A stretch of 64,000 bases of DNA from Zygnema cylindricum (Eukaryota > Streptophyta > Zygnematophyceae > Zygnematales > Zygnemataceae): positions 96,138 to 160,137 of the forward strand of contig JBBHKE010003246.1 of NCBI GenBank assembly GCA_037447655.1. Direction: 5' to 3'. This document shows, piece after piece, positions 34,698 to 45,696 of this stretch. Numbering within the stretch: position 1 is the first letter of the stretch; each line of letters begins with the position of its first letter. The position numbers and the translations under genes are program-made. Below the pieces are notes generated by a model. It worked only from the letters and a program-made list of their open reading frames with translations. It made no database searches and was not told the DNA's origin.

Positions 34698-35208
34698 CTG
34701 TCACAAACAAAAGGATCACACACCTACATTTGTTGCGTCAGGTTTAACAGAGGATAGCCTGATAGGATCGCCAACTTACACACCATAACAATCACACAAG
34801 CGCAAGCACTTACGGAATCACTCACAAACGGAAGCTCACTAAACACTCACATCACCATTACACAGGGCTCGAAAATACACACATATTAGACCGAAGCTTT
34901 TTCCCCCTCACTTTGCACTCTTGCGACAGTTCTCACTTCTAATGTCTCATGTAACTGGAACATAAATTACTATACAGGGGAATATAATGTTAGAATACAA
35001 TGTGTGAATCGGTGTATTGGACGTTTTTGCTTCTAGATGAATGGTAAGGTGTTCAATTGTTGTAAGCTATTTAATGCATGGTACCTGTTACAATGTCCGG
35101 TCCATCACACAATTACGTTTTGGTGAATTTGTGTCTGAGTCGTTAACTTACTTGTTTGGCTGTTAGTTCTGTGCTCTGTTATTTTTGTGTTCTCTGTTCA
35201 GTGGCTGA
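34698..35208 (+). other. Unassigned interval upstream of the LRR fragment
   Basis: The missing 5' exons of the LRR gene should lie here, but none is visible. Words such as cacttacggaatcactcaca recur loosely. No gene is supported. Confidence 0.4.
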
Positions 35209-35823
35209 GTGTCTGATGTGAGTAAGTGGAGAACGTCCGATGGTTGTTGTGCCTTTAGAGGTAAGAAGGTAGCGCACGATTACAAGGAGCTTAGTGTAGT
35301 AATGAGCAACTCTGTAAGACCAGACGGTTTATCACTTAACCCATCTAAGTGTGTAGCTTGGTGCACACATTGTTTACCTTCGAACTTCCAAGTCCCTATA
35401 GGTTTTCAAATTGCGTCCCAAGCGACGGGTTTTAACGCTTTAGGTTCCGCTACCGGAGCCCTGTCCTTTGTGAACCAAGTTGTTACTGATGCTTTGTTGG
35501 AGGACTTTTTGCACTATGATGACCTTCCTAAGCTCTCCGACTCCCAAGGCATGTGAAATTTTCACACATTGTTTTGCTCACCGTCCTCTTATCTCGCCTG
35601 GACATTACCACCAGCGGCTCCATTTTTGTCTTCACTTAAAGACTCGACAATAAAAAATTTAGTGTGCTCCACCACCTCGTTGGCCACGGGATGTCCCCAT
35701 TTTGGCCCAAGTCGTCCCTACAGGAAAACTTATTTCCTTTTCATGAGGCTCTTCTCTCTGCTCGTGCACTTCAGTCACTTGATGCCTGAACCAGATTTTG
35801 CCTATTCAATCTCTTATAACTAA
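35209..35823 (+). pseudogene. Possible non-LTR reverse transcriptase C-terminal relic
   Basis: Two near-adjacent same-strand frames (to 35556 and 35569-35823) share a theme: GLSLNPSKCVAW, then VPIGFQIASQATGF, a LEDFLHYDDLPKLSDSQ stretch, and SYLAWTLPPAAPFL. The order LNxxKC, a P-I-G turn, a helix with LPKLxDxQ and a TLPP motif resembles the thumb/C-terminal part of some LINE-type reverse transcriptases. The catalytic core is absent and the likeness is from memory, so this is tentative. Confidence 0.35.
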
Positions 35824-36014
35824 CAACTTTCTTCTACAATAGCGCATATTTGAGCAATAGGCCGCCGCTGAATTCCACAATATATTAAACGCGCTACACT
35901 TTGCTCAATCGTGTGTTCGTTTACGTTCGTGTTTTGGTCGGGGGGCTGGTGCATGGTTGCAAGCCACACCGATTGTTTCGACTTGACCAATTAACATTTG
36001 CTCTACGTCTTCTT

Positions 36015-36640
36015 TGTTAAAATTCTGTGTCCATTTTCAGCTAAGGACCAGAAGTCAAAGCTGCGTGAGGAAGAAGTCAAAGAAAGTCCTGTTGGGTTCA
36101 GGTACGGTTGATTAGATGTCACGATGCATTTGCGTGGACGTCAAGTGAAGTTTGTTTACACGTCAAGCATACTTTGCGTAGACGTCATGTTTTGGTGAAA
36201 CGTAGTTGCTTACTTGTATTGTACGGCAAGCGAAGTCGTCGCAGATTTTGAGTGTATGACACGTAACGAATTGTGACTGTTGATTCGTTTACGTAGGTCA
36301 CAAGTTAAGATGTTTCTTTTACGTGAAACATAAGTAGCGTAGTACCTACATCACCTACACATATAAAATGTACTCATGTTTGACATTGAAACTTAATCAT
36401 CAATCAACTGAATGATTCCCCCTAATTTTTCCCTGCTGCTATTTTTGCACTGAGTGCTTGTTTTGTCGTGTAATTAATCTACCTTCTTCCTTGTTCAGTA
36501 ATTCACCTTTGTTTTCTCATATAGAGAGTTGTTTTCCTTAGCTTCCTGCCTTGTAATTGATTGATCCTATGCCTTGTAATTGATCGATCCTATGCCTTGT
36601 AATTGATTGATCCTATGGCCACTTTTTTTGAATCTCAACA
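36015..36640 (+). repeat. C LTR 1
   Basis: 626 bp, starts TGTTAAAATTCTGTG, ends GAATCTCAACA, and carries a gag ATG at 36615 near its end. Confidence 0.88.
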
Positions 36641-39350
36641 TCATATCGGAGCTTTGGGTAAATTACAGACATCCATAAATTTAATGGAAGTAATTATTTA
36701 CTGTGGAAAGCTAAGATGACCCGAATTCTAAAATTTAAGAATTATTGGGGTATTGTAGCAGGCACTGAACATAAACCTACTGAAGCCTAGAAGGAAGCAT
36801 GATATGATAGAAGGGAAGAAGAGGCAGCGGGATATGATAGAAGGGAAGAAGAGGCAGCGGGATATGATAGAAGGGAAGAAGAGGCAGCGACAGGATATGA
36901 TAGAAGGGAAGAAGAGGCAAGGATATGATAGAAGGGAAGAAGAGGCAGCGACATTATTTTTTCTAGCAGTGGAAGACAGCCAGCTTTTACACATAGTTGA
37001 GTTGGATTATCCTAAGGCTATGTGGGATAAACTAAGGTTTGTACATGAGTGTACTAATCCGTCCAATATTATGCAATTAAAGAACAAATTGCTAGACTTT
37101 AGTATGGAGAGTGGAGATACTATAGAAACCCATATCAATAGACTGAAAGAGCTTAAGTTACAAATAGCCGCAGTCGGCACAAAACAGAATGATGATGATT
37201 TCATCCTCACACTTTTTAGGTCATTGCCATCACAGTATGCTATGATGATCACGGCTTTGAAAAGTCAACCTACTATAGACTTTGATGTAGTATGTCAGTA
37301 TTTCATTCAGGAAGAAGTTGAGATTAAAATAAAAGAGGGAAAAGTGTCAGATTCAACTCTTTATGTCAAAGGCGAACAGTAAAACGCGAGTCAGTAACTG
37401 CTTGTGCCATATGTGGCAAAGCCAATCATCAGACTGCTGACTGTAGATTAAAAAAGAACGAGACTGAAAACTTCAAGAAAATATTATTTGTTACCGTTGT
37501 GGAAAACCTGGTCATAAGTCTTCAATTTGTCATAGCAAAGACAAAAACGAACCGAACAAACAGTCATTTGCCATGAATATTCAAGATGAGACTAAACTTT
37601 GCCATATGTGGCAAAGCCAATCATCAGACTGCTGACTGTAGATTAAAAAAGAACGAGACTAAAAACTTCAAGAAAATATTATTTGTTACCGTTGTGGAAA
37701 ACCAGGTCATAAGTCTTAAGTTTGTCATAGCAAAGACAAAAACGAACCGAACAAACAGTCATTTGCCATGAATATTCAAGATGAGACTAAACTTTTTCTC
37801 ACACAGTCTAATGCTCAGAAAAGCAAATGGATTATAGACTCTGGAGCGTCTCATCACATGTGTAATGACAAGTCCATCTTTTCTTCTCTCACAACATTAA
37901 AGAGTCCTTGACGCATTATACTGGCAGATGATAAGATTTTCGTGATCAGTTTAATTGGCAAGGTTAAGTTACACTTATACTGTGATACTGGTAGCCATGA
38001 AGGGCATCTAAAAAAAGTGATACTGGTAGCCATGAAGGGCATCTAAAAAAAGTTTTATACTTACCAGATTTAAAGCATAACCTTTTCACTGTTATGCTTG
38101 CTGTGACGAGTGAACTAAAAGTCGAATTTGAGAAAAAAAATAACGAACGTTGTGAAATCAGTAGTGAGGGAAAGCTAATCGCTCTTGGATATCCGGAAGG
38201 GAATATTTTTGCTCTACGTTTGGATGATGAAGATGCACAGATGAATTTCAGCAAAGAAGCACAGACTTTGGAGTTATGGCATCAACGATTTGGTCATCTA
38301 GGAGAGCAGAATCTCAAACGACTCATCGAAAAGAAGATGGTCCGAGGACTTGAGGACGTCAACGCCAAAGACAATCTTAAGGTGTGTGAACGATGCGCTC
38401 AAGGTACTTTAAGCAGAGAACATGAAGTGGAGCCTTCGTCATCGACGCCAATTTCTATTCCAGTCTAGACTTCTGTCATCCCCGGTGGAACATCAACCTT
38501 TCAACCTTTACAAGTGGAGAAGTTACCGGCATCACAACCTTCGCAAATTACAACCTCTTTGAATCCGATTCAACAATCGAGATTGAAGGTAACCCCTCAA
38601 AGAGTATCTAATCGAATACGTGCTAAACCAAAACGGCTCATTGAAGAAATGGAAGATGTGGGTTTAGCTTATTGTTTTATGGCGGCAGAGGGGGAACCGC
38701 AAACTTTTCATGAAGCTTTGGAGGGTTCTAATTCTCATAAATGGAAAAAGGCAATAGAATTAGAATATGACTCTCTGATCAAAAACAAAACTTGGACCTT
38801 AGTAGAACGCCCAGAAGAGAAAAACATTGTGGGATGTAAATGGGTCTTTAAGATTAAGAGGAAATCAGATGGGTCAGTTGAAAGATATAAAGCGAGGTTA
38901 GTTGCTAAAGGGTATTCCCAAGAAGAGGGGGTTGATTACACTGAGACTTTCTCACCAGTAGTGAAGTTTAATAGTCTCAAAAGTTTAATAGCCTTAGGGG
39001 CAACAGAGGGAACATAGACGCATCAACTAGATATCAAAACTGCATTTCATAATGGGGATTTAGTGGAAGAAGTCTACATGGAACAACCAGAGGGCATGAT
39101 AGAACTAGGAAAAGAACACATGGTGTGTAAACTTCAAAAATCCATATACGGTCTAAAACAAAGTCCTAGGTGTTGGAACATCAAACTTGACACCGAAATG
39201 AGAAAATAGGGTTTTGAGAGATGTCATATAGACGACGACCTCGACAAGACAGGAGCACTACCAGATGGATTTCTACATGTTAAAGAGGACATATCAGTTG
39301 GAGAGAACAAGGTGAAAATAAACTTTTGAAATTTGACTTTGTAATCACCT
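36615..39350 (+). pseudogene. gag-pol: C1 gag-pol, heavily deleted
   Basis: Gag starts in the LTR (MATFFESQHH) and soon frameshifts. Five copies of a roughly 30-bp unit (36801-36950, YDRREEEAA in gag frame) stand where C2 has one. The gag body (NIMQLKNKLLDFSMESGDTIETHINRLKELKLQ) follows. A 196-bp tandem duplication (37405-37600, 37601-37796) doubles the zinc-knuckle region (CAICGKANHQTADC). Protease is near 37835 (DSGASHHMC). GAG-pre has LWHQRFGHLGEQNL. At about 38408 the integrase is missing, deleted down to the hinge. RT N-terminal half (KWVFKIKRKSDGSVERYKARLVAKGYSQ) ends soon after YGLKQSPRCWN. No YVDD box and no RNase H. Confidence 0.87.
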
Positions 39351-39415
39351 CACAGGAGTTAGTCCTATTTAGTGTGGACAATTGACAATTAGCAGAAAAT
39401 GACTCAGAGAGGGGG

Positions 39416-40059
39416 TGTTAAGATTTATGCGTTCATTTTCAGCTAAGGACCAGAAAGTCAAACTTGTCAAAGTTACGTGAGAGATAAGTTATGTGAAGAG
39501 AAGACAATATGACGTGAAAATCAATCAACCGGAGTCTTGTTAGGTTTATGTACAATTAAATATGTGTATGTACAGTTGAATATATGTCACGGTACAGTTC
39601 AAGGTACATTTTGGATAGACATCAAGCATACTTTGCGTAGACGTCAAGTTTTGATGAAACGTAGCCGTTTAAATGTACTGTACGGCAAGTTTAAGTGTCA
39701 CAAATTTTGAGTAGGTGTCACATAGTGAATTGTGACCATTGATATGATGACGTAGGTCACAAGTTAGGATTCTCATCTTTTACGTGGAACACAAGTAGCA
39801 TAGAACCTACGTCATTCACATATATAAAATTGTACTCATGCTCACATTGAAATCAATCATCAATCTACTGAATGATTCTCTCCAATTTTTCCCTACAGCT
39901 AGTTTTGCACTAAGTGCTTATTTTGTCATGGAATTAATCTATCTTCTTTTTTGTTCAGTAACTAAGCCATGCCATGCTTTCTCATAAAGAGAATTGTTTT
40001 CCTTAGCTTCCTGTCTTGTAATTGATCAATCCTATGGCCACTTCTTTAGAATCTCAACA
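39416..40059 (+). repeat. C LTR 2 (shared middle LTR)
   Basis: 644 bp. Preceded by the purine tract agagaggggg of C1 and followed without a gap by the C2 primer site, so it is 3' LTR of one copy and 5' LTR of the next. Confidence 0.88.
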
Positions 40060-43000
40060 TGGTATCGGAGCATTAGGTAAAATTACAGACATCCAAAAAT
40101 TTAATGGTAGTAATTATTTACTATGGAAAGCTAAGATGACCCGTATTCTAAAATATAAGAATTACTGGGGTATTGTAGCAGGCGCTGAACTAAAACCTAC
40201 TGAAGCTTTAATGGCAGCAAGATATGATAGAAGGGAAGAAGAGGCAGCGACATTAATTTTTCTAGCAGTGGAAGATAGTCAACTTTTACACAGTTGAGTT
40301 AGAAAAACCTAAGGCTGTGTGGGATAAATTAAGGACTGTACATGAGCGGACTAATCCGTCAAATATTATGCAATTAAAAAACAAATTGTTGGACTTTAGT
40401 ATGGAGAGTGGAGATACTATGGAAACCCATATTAATAGACTGAAAGAGCTTAAGTTACAGTCGACACTGAAGTGCAACTTGCCGAGACTGAATGATGATA
40501 ATTTGATCCTCACACTATTTAGGTCATTACCATCACAGTATGATATGATGATCACGGCTTTGAAAAGTCAACCTACTTTAGACTTTGATGCACTATGTCA
40601 GCATTTCATTCAGGAAAAAGTTGAAATTAAAAGAAAAGAGGAAAAAGAGTTGGATGCAGCTCTTTATACCAAAGGCAAACAGTTAGCAAAACGTACTGAG
40701 TCAGTATTTGCTTGTGCTTTATGTGAGAAAACCAACCATCATATTGGTGACAATAGATTTAAAAAGAAAGAAACTGAAAACTTCAAGAAAAAAATTGTTT
40801 GTTACAGTTGTGGACAACCAGGTCATAAGTCTTTAGTTTGTCGTAATAAAGACAAGAACTGACAGAACAAACCATCATTTGCCATGACCATTCAGGATGA
40901 GACTAAACTTCTTCTCACACAGTCAAATGCTCAGAAAAGTAAATGAATTAAAAATTCTAGAGCATCTCAATATATGTGTTATGATAAGTCCATCTTTTTT
41001 TCTGTCACAGCATTACAAAATCCTCGACGAATTCAACTGGCAGATGATAAGATTATAGAGACCAGCTTAATAGGCTAGGTTAAGTTACAGTTATACTCTG
41101 ATACAGGAAGTCATGAAGGGCATTTAAAAGATGTTTTATACTTACCAGGTTTAAAGCATAACCTTTTCAGTGTTATGCATGCTGTGAAGAGTCGACTAAA
41201 AGTCAAATTTGAGAAAAAGAAAAATGAAAGGTGTGAAATCACAAGTGAGGGAAAGCTAATCGCTCTTGGATATCCGAAAGGGAATCTTTTTGTTCTACGT
41301 TTGGATGAGGAAGATGCACAGATGAAATTCAGCAAAGAAGCAAAGACTTTGGAGCTATGGCATCAACAATTTGGTCATCTGGGAGAGCAAAATCTCAAAC
41401 GACTCATCGACAAGAAGATGGTCCGAGGACAGGAGGACGTCAACGCCAAAGACAACCTTAAGGTGTGTGACGGATTTGCTCAAGGTAAGCAAAGAAGGCT
41501 TCTTTTTCATAAAGATGATGAACCTAAACATAGAAGGAAGTTGGAGCTTATTCATTCTGACTTGAGCGGTCCTCAACCCTTAAGTCCTAGAGGTTCTAGA
41601 TTTTTCATCACTTTTACGAATGAGTGCACTACAAAAGTATTGGTGTATTTCATGAAATCCAAGAGTGAAGCCCTTGAGAAATTCAGAGAATTTAAAACCA
41701 TGGTAGAAAACCAGGGAGAAGAACGGATCCAAATTTTAAAATCGGATAATAGGGGAGAATATACCTCCAATGCTTTTAAGGAAAAATGCAAAACTAGGGG
41801 GATACAACAATAATTCACAGTAGCTTATAGTCCGCATCAAAACAGAGTATCAAAATGACTTAACCGAACTTTGGTTGAAATTGCACGTTGTTTAGTACAT
41901 AGTGCAAAACTAAGTCAAAACCTATGGGCTGAAGCTATCCTTACTGCAGTTTATTTGAAGAATCGTTCTCCTAATACTTTTCTGAAGTATATTACTTCTG
42001 AAAAAGCTTGGTCAGGGTTTTACACCAAATGTTAAACATTTTAGAGTTTTTGGAAGCAAAACCTTTGTTCACATCCCAACACAGAAGAAAAAGAAATTTG
42101 ACAAAAAGAGTTAGCCTAGTGTTTTTGTAGGTTATGACATAAATAGAAAAGCTTACAGAATTTATGACCCTGGTACAAGGAAAGTTCATGTGAGTCGAGA
42201 TGTGACTGTAGATGAAAGGAAGGAAAGTAGTTCAGGTGTGACAAGTAGTTTTGACCCTTGGTCTGAAGAACCAGAAATTGTCATTGTTCCCCTTAACAAT
42301 CCAGAAGAAATGGAAAGTGGGTCTCCACAAACACCTGGTACTCCAAGCATAGAACATGAAGTGGAGCTTTCGTCATCGACACCAATTTCCATTCCACTTC
42401 AGACTTTTGTCATCCCCGGTGGAACATCAACCTTTCAACCTTTACAAGTGGAAAAGTTACCGGCATCACAACCTTAGCAAATTACAACCTCTCCGAATCC
42501 GATTCAACAATCGAGATTGATGGTAACCCCTCAAAGAGTATCTAATCGGATACGTGCTAAACCAAAACGGCTTATTGAAAAAACGGGATATATGGGTTTA
42601 GCTTATTGTTTTATGGCGGTGGAGGGGGAACCGCAAACCTTTCATGAAGCTTTGGAGGGTTCTAATTCTCAGATATGGAAGGAGGCAATAAAATTAGAAT
42701 ATGACTCACGGATCAAAAACAAAACTTTGACCTTAGTAGAACGCCCAGAAGAGAAAAACATTTTGGGGTGTAAATGGGTCTTTAAGATTAAGAGGAAATC
42801 AGATGTGTCACTGGAAAGATATAAAGCGAGGTTAGTTGCTAAAGGGTATTCCCAAGAAGAGGGGGTTGATTACAATGAGAATTTTTCACCAGTAGTGAAG
42901 TTTAATAGTCTCAGAAGTTTAATAGCCTTACGGGCAGTAGAGGGTATGCAGATGCATCAACTAGATATCAAAACTGCATTCTTAAATGGGGGTTTAGAGG

Positions 43001-43200
43001 AAGAAGTCTTTATGGAACAACCAGAGGGCATGATAGAACCAGGAAAAGAACACATGGTGTGTAAACTTCAAAAATCCATATACGGTCTAAAACAAAGTCT
43101 TAGTGTTGGAACATCAAACTGACACCGAAATGAGAAAAGAGGGCTTTGAGAGATGTCATAGACAAAAATCTCGCCAAAAAAAGGATGAGCACTACTGTGG
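40034..43200 (+). pseudogene. gag-pol: C2 gag-pol, broken
   Basis: The ATG at 40034 lies in the LTR and reads MATSLESQHGIGALGK through the primer site. Gag continues to about 40295, then a frameshift. A single zinc-knuckle pair lies at 40707-40850 (CYSCGQPGHKSLVC). Protease is near 40945. GAG-pre has LWHQQFGHLGEQNL. Integrase core: HSDLSGP and KSDNRGEY keep both Asp; the Glu is Lys followed by a stop (NRVSK, about 41853). A hinge follows (42190-42477). RT is 42600-43115 (KWVFKIKRKSD, QLDIKTAFLNG, YGLKQS). It ends before the catalytic YVDD box, and about 200 bp of unrelated sequence leads to the purine tract. RNase H absent. Confidence 0.88.
40060..40071 (+). other. Primer-binding site of C2
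   Basis: TGGTATCGGAGC directly after the LTR, 11/12 match to the complement of the initiator-Met tRNA 3' end. In C1 the site is eroded (tcatatcggagc, 36641-36652). This family therefore uses the tRNA 3' end, unlike A and B. Confidence 0.75.
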
Positions 43201-43343
43201 GATTTTATGTGTTCAAGAAGACTGTTAGTCGAGGAGTACAAATTGGAAAAGGTTTAAAATTTGATTTTGGAATTAGCTCACAAAAGTTGGTCCTATTAAG
43301 TGTGGACAATTGATAGTCAGCACAAAATGACTCAGAGAGGGGG

Positions 43344-43933
43344 TGTTAATATTTCTGCGATTATTTTCAGCGAAAGACCAAAAAGTCAAACTTGGTCAAA
43401 GTTACGTGAGAGAGAAGTTACGTGAGAGAGAAGTCAATGTGACGTGAAAAATAATCAACCGAAGTCTTGTACGGTTGATTGGACGTGAAGTATGATTTGG
43501 TAGACGTCACGGTACATTAGCGTAGACGTCAAGTTTTGGGTGAAACTTAGTGGCTTACTTGTACCGTACGGCAAGTTATCGCATATTTTGAGTAAATGTC
43601 GCGTAGCCAATTACGACCGTTAATTAAGGTTACACAGGTCACAAGTTAAGATTTTATTCCTTTGCGTGATACAAAAGTAGCGTAGGACTTACGTCACCTA
43701 CACATATAAAATGAACTCATGCTTACATTGAAAATCAATCATCAATCTACTGAATGATTCTCTCCAATTTTTCCCTACTGCTAGTTTTGCACTGAGTGCT
43801 TATTTTGTCAAGAATTAATCTCTTCTTTCTTGTTCACTAATTAAACCTTGCTTTCTCATATAGAGATTTGTATTCCTTAGCTTCGTGTCTTGTAATTGGT
43901 CGATCCTATGGCCACTTCTTCAGAATCTCAACA
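43344..43933 (+). repeat. C LTR 3
   Basis: 590 bp, starts TGTTAATATTTCTGCG after a purine tract and ends GAATCTCAACA. The gag ATG is retained at the end. Confidence 0.88.
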
Positions 43934-44581
43934 GAAAGTGTAAAAAAATACATTCACAAGGGAGGAAGAGAGGGAAGGAGGTGAGGCAGATGGAGAAGGG
44001 AAGTAAGTGAGAAGAAGAACGAGGGCAAAGGGGAGGGAGAAGGAAGGTGAGGGAAGTGGAGTGTGAAAGTAAGAGAGAGAGAGAGAGCGGTGAGGTAAGA
44101 GGAAATCGAAGGGTAAAGAAGAGGATAAGGGAAGACAATTGGTTTGAATGCGGACAGATTGAAAGTTGTAGGGAAGACTATGAAAGAATATCTGAGTGGA
44201 GTCAAGATTGGCAACCGTAAGCCGTTCAAAATGAATAAATTTATATTACTCCCGTTTTCATCCATTGTCAGAGGGCACATTTCTTTTTTCTTTTACAAGA
44301 ATTGAAGCATCTTTCTGCATCGTCTCCAGGAATAAACTTTATTTCCTTTCCCCTCAGAGATGTGGTTGGTATCTGGGCAAATTTAGGCGAGTTATTGGTC
44401 AGAATTTGAGCTTGAGGAACAAAAAATCGATTCCCAAAAATATTTTTATTTTTTCTCTTTTACTGCACCTATTTTCAGCACCGAAGACAACAAACAGAGA
44501 ATTTAAAAATTTAAAATTCTCTGTTCATTATGCTGGCACATATTATTATGGATATGTTTTATAATAGTAAATATATCGTCT
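43934..44581 (+). other. Purine-rich tract and unassigned DNA
   Basis: 43955-44135 is almost entirely purine on this strand (gggaaggaggtgagg-type). The rest has no recognised gene. Long apparent frames on the opposite strand here are Ser/Leu/Pro-rich artefacts of the purine bias. Confidence 0.6.
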
Positions 44582-44773
44582 TTATGGCCACCCATTTAAC
44601 TGAAAGTTTCCGACAACTCCCGCTTTCGAGAACGGTCCAATATCGCATCCGAAGTTTTTTTTGTTATCTGAGCAAGTCAGTTTGCTAGCCGCCTGTACAG
44701 TTCTCACGTGTGAACAAGTAGTCAGTAATAACAAAGTTAAAGTAGCAAATGAACAGACTATAGAGGAAGCCAT
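44582..44773 (-). pseudogene. Orphan first exon of the PAN/VWD-like secreted family
   Basis: Read on the minus strand from an ATG at 44773. A signal peptide (residues 1-29, SIVCSFATLTLLLLTTC core) is followed by a short cysteine segment ending AGVVGNFQ. This parallels exon 1 of the genes at 52381 and 57407, which end GGLLTNYS and GGLVGNFT. At the expected phase-0 donor the sequence is CAG-TTAAAT, as if one G of a normal donor were lost; CA-GTTAAA is an alternative donor. No further exons follow; about 650 bp on, copia LTR C3 begins. Probably a paralogue truncated by rearrangement. Confidence 0.6.
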
Positions 44774-44833
44774 GGTTTCAATTTTAAATGAGAGAGAAGA
44801 AGTAAGACTTGAAGAGCGAAGAAAATCTTGCAA

Positions 44834-45696
44834 GTAATGAATGGATTAGGGCTCAAGCGACTTCGAATAGGCCAACATTTTCAAATTCATGCGTCATCCT
44901 TGTTTCTTTTGTCGATTTATTTTGTCTGCATTACGCTTAGTTCAAAAGTAGGTGAAACTAGGCCCATACAATATGCCTATTGTATGCAAAACATACAATA
45001 AGACCTTAAGACCCATATTGTATTTGGACCTATTCGGACCAATTAAAACATTCGAACCAAAAATTGGACCAATTAAAACATCCGGACCAAAAAATTTTAT
45101 TTACACCGTCAAATTTGAACGATCGGAAGGTCTCTGATCAAAGTAGTGATCTAACAAGATCACATGAAAAGCCCATAACACAACTTACGATAAAGGCGCC
45201 GACCAAAGGCCTACCATAACAAAGCCTACTTTTGAACTATGGTATTACAGCCAAGGAGTGCTCTTGAAGGTTTGCGCAGAGATTTTGTACAGACTTTTTG
45301 GCAGGACTCTCATGTGTTTTTCACAGTGAGGATCAAGTATTTGGACAAAACTAAAAAAGGTCAAAAGCCGTACTTGATCCTAAAAATTGCATATAGCGGG
45401 ACACGTGCACATCTTATTTAGGAGCATCTGCAGAGTAAAAGAAAAAGTGTGTTTTTTAGCCGTCGATGATGATCTGGACGGTTTGAAATGGCATTGCTGT
45501 AAATTTTGAACCCGGAAACGGCCCCGATTGGAAACGAGACATATGAAATCAAAAGGAGTATCTGGCGTCAAAGTTGTTGGCACTGGCTCAAAAACTGCAT
45601 GTACCGTTTTTTAAATGAGACTGTACTATCGTACCATCATATTTGATTTTTGCCCAATCATTGTTATTGCTCTTAAGATCTTGAAATGGGTACAGC
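44834..45696 (+). other. Unassigned interval
   Basis: ggaccaattaaaacat is repeated at about 45038 and 45065. A 60-codon frame at 45239-45421 has no known motif. No gene is supported. Confidence 0.4.

Larger units (their letters stand above)
36015..43933 (+). mobile_element. Ty1/copia composite C: LTR-internal-LTR-internal-LTR
   Basis: Three LTRs (36015-36640, 39416-40059, 43344-43933) in the same direction separate two internal regions (C1 36641-39415, C2 40060-43343). Flanks ttctt and gaaag do not match, so the unit did not arise by one simple insertion. Unequal recombination between two copies is the likely cause. Both internals lack the end of RT and all of RNase H. Confidence 0.88.

Noticed and set aside
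43920-44280. Minus-strand frames of about 70-110 codons near 44 kb
   Set aside because: Same purine-tract artefact; Ser/Leu/Pro-rich with no domain.
45239-45421. 60-codon frame with a transposase-like feel
   Set aside because: Too short, no motif, no flanking repeats; not enough to call.
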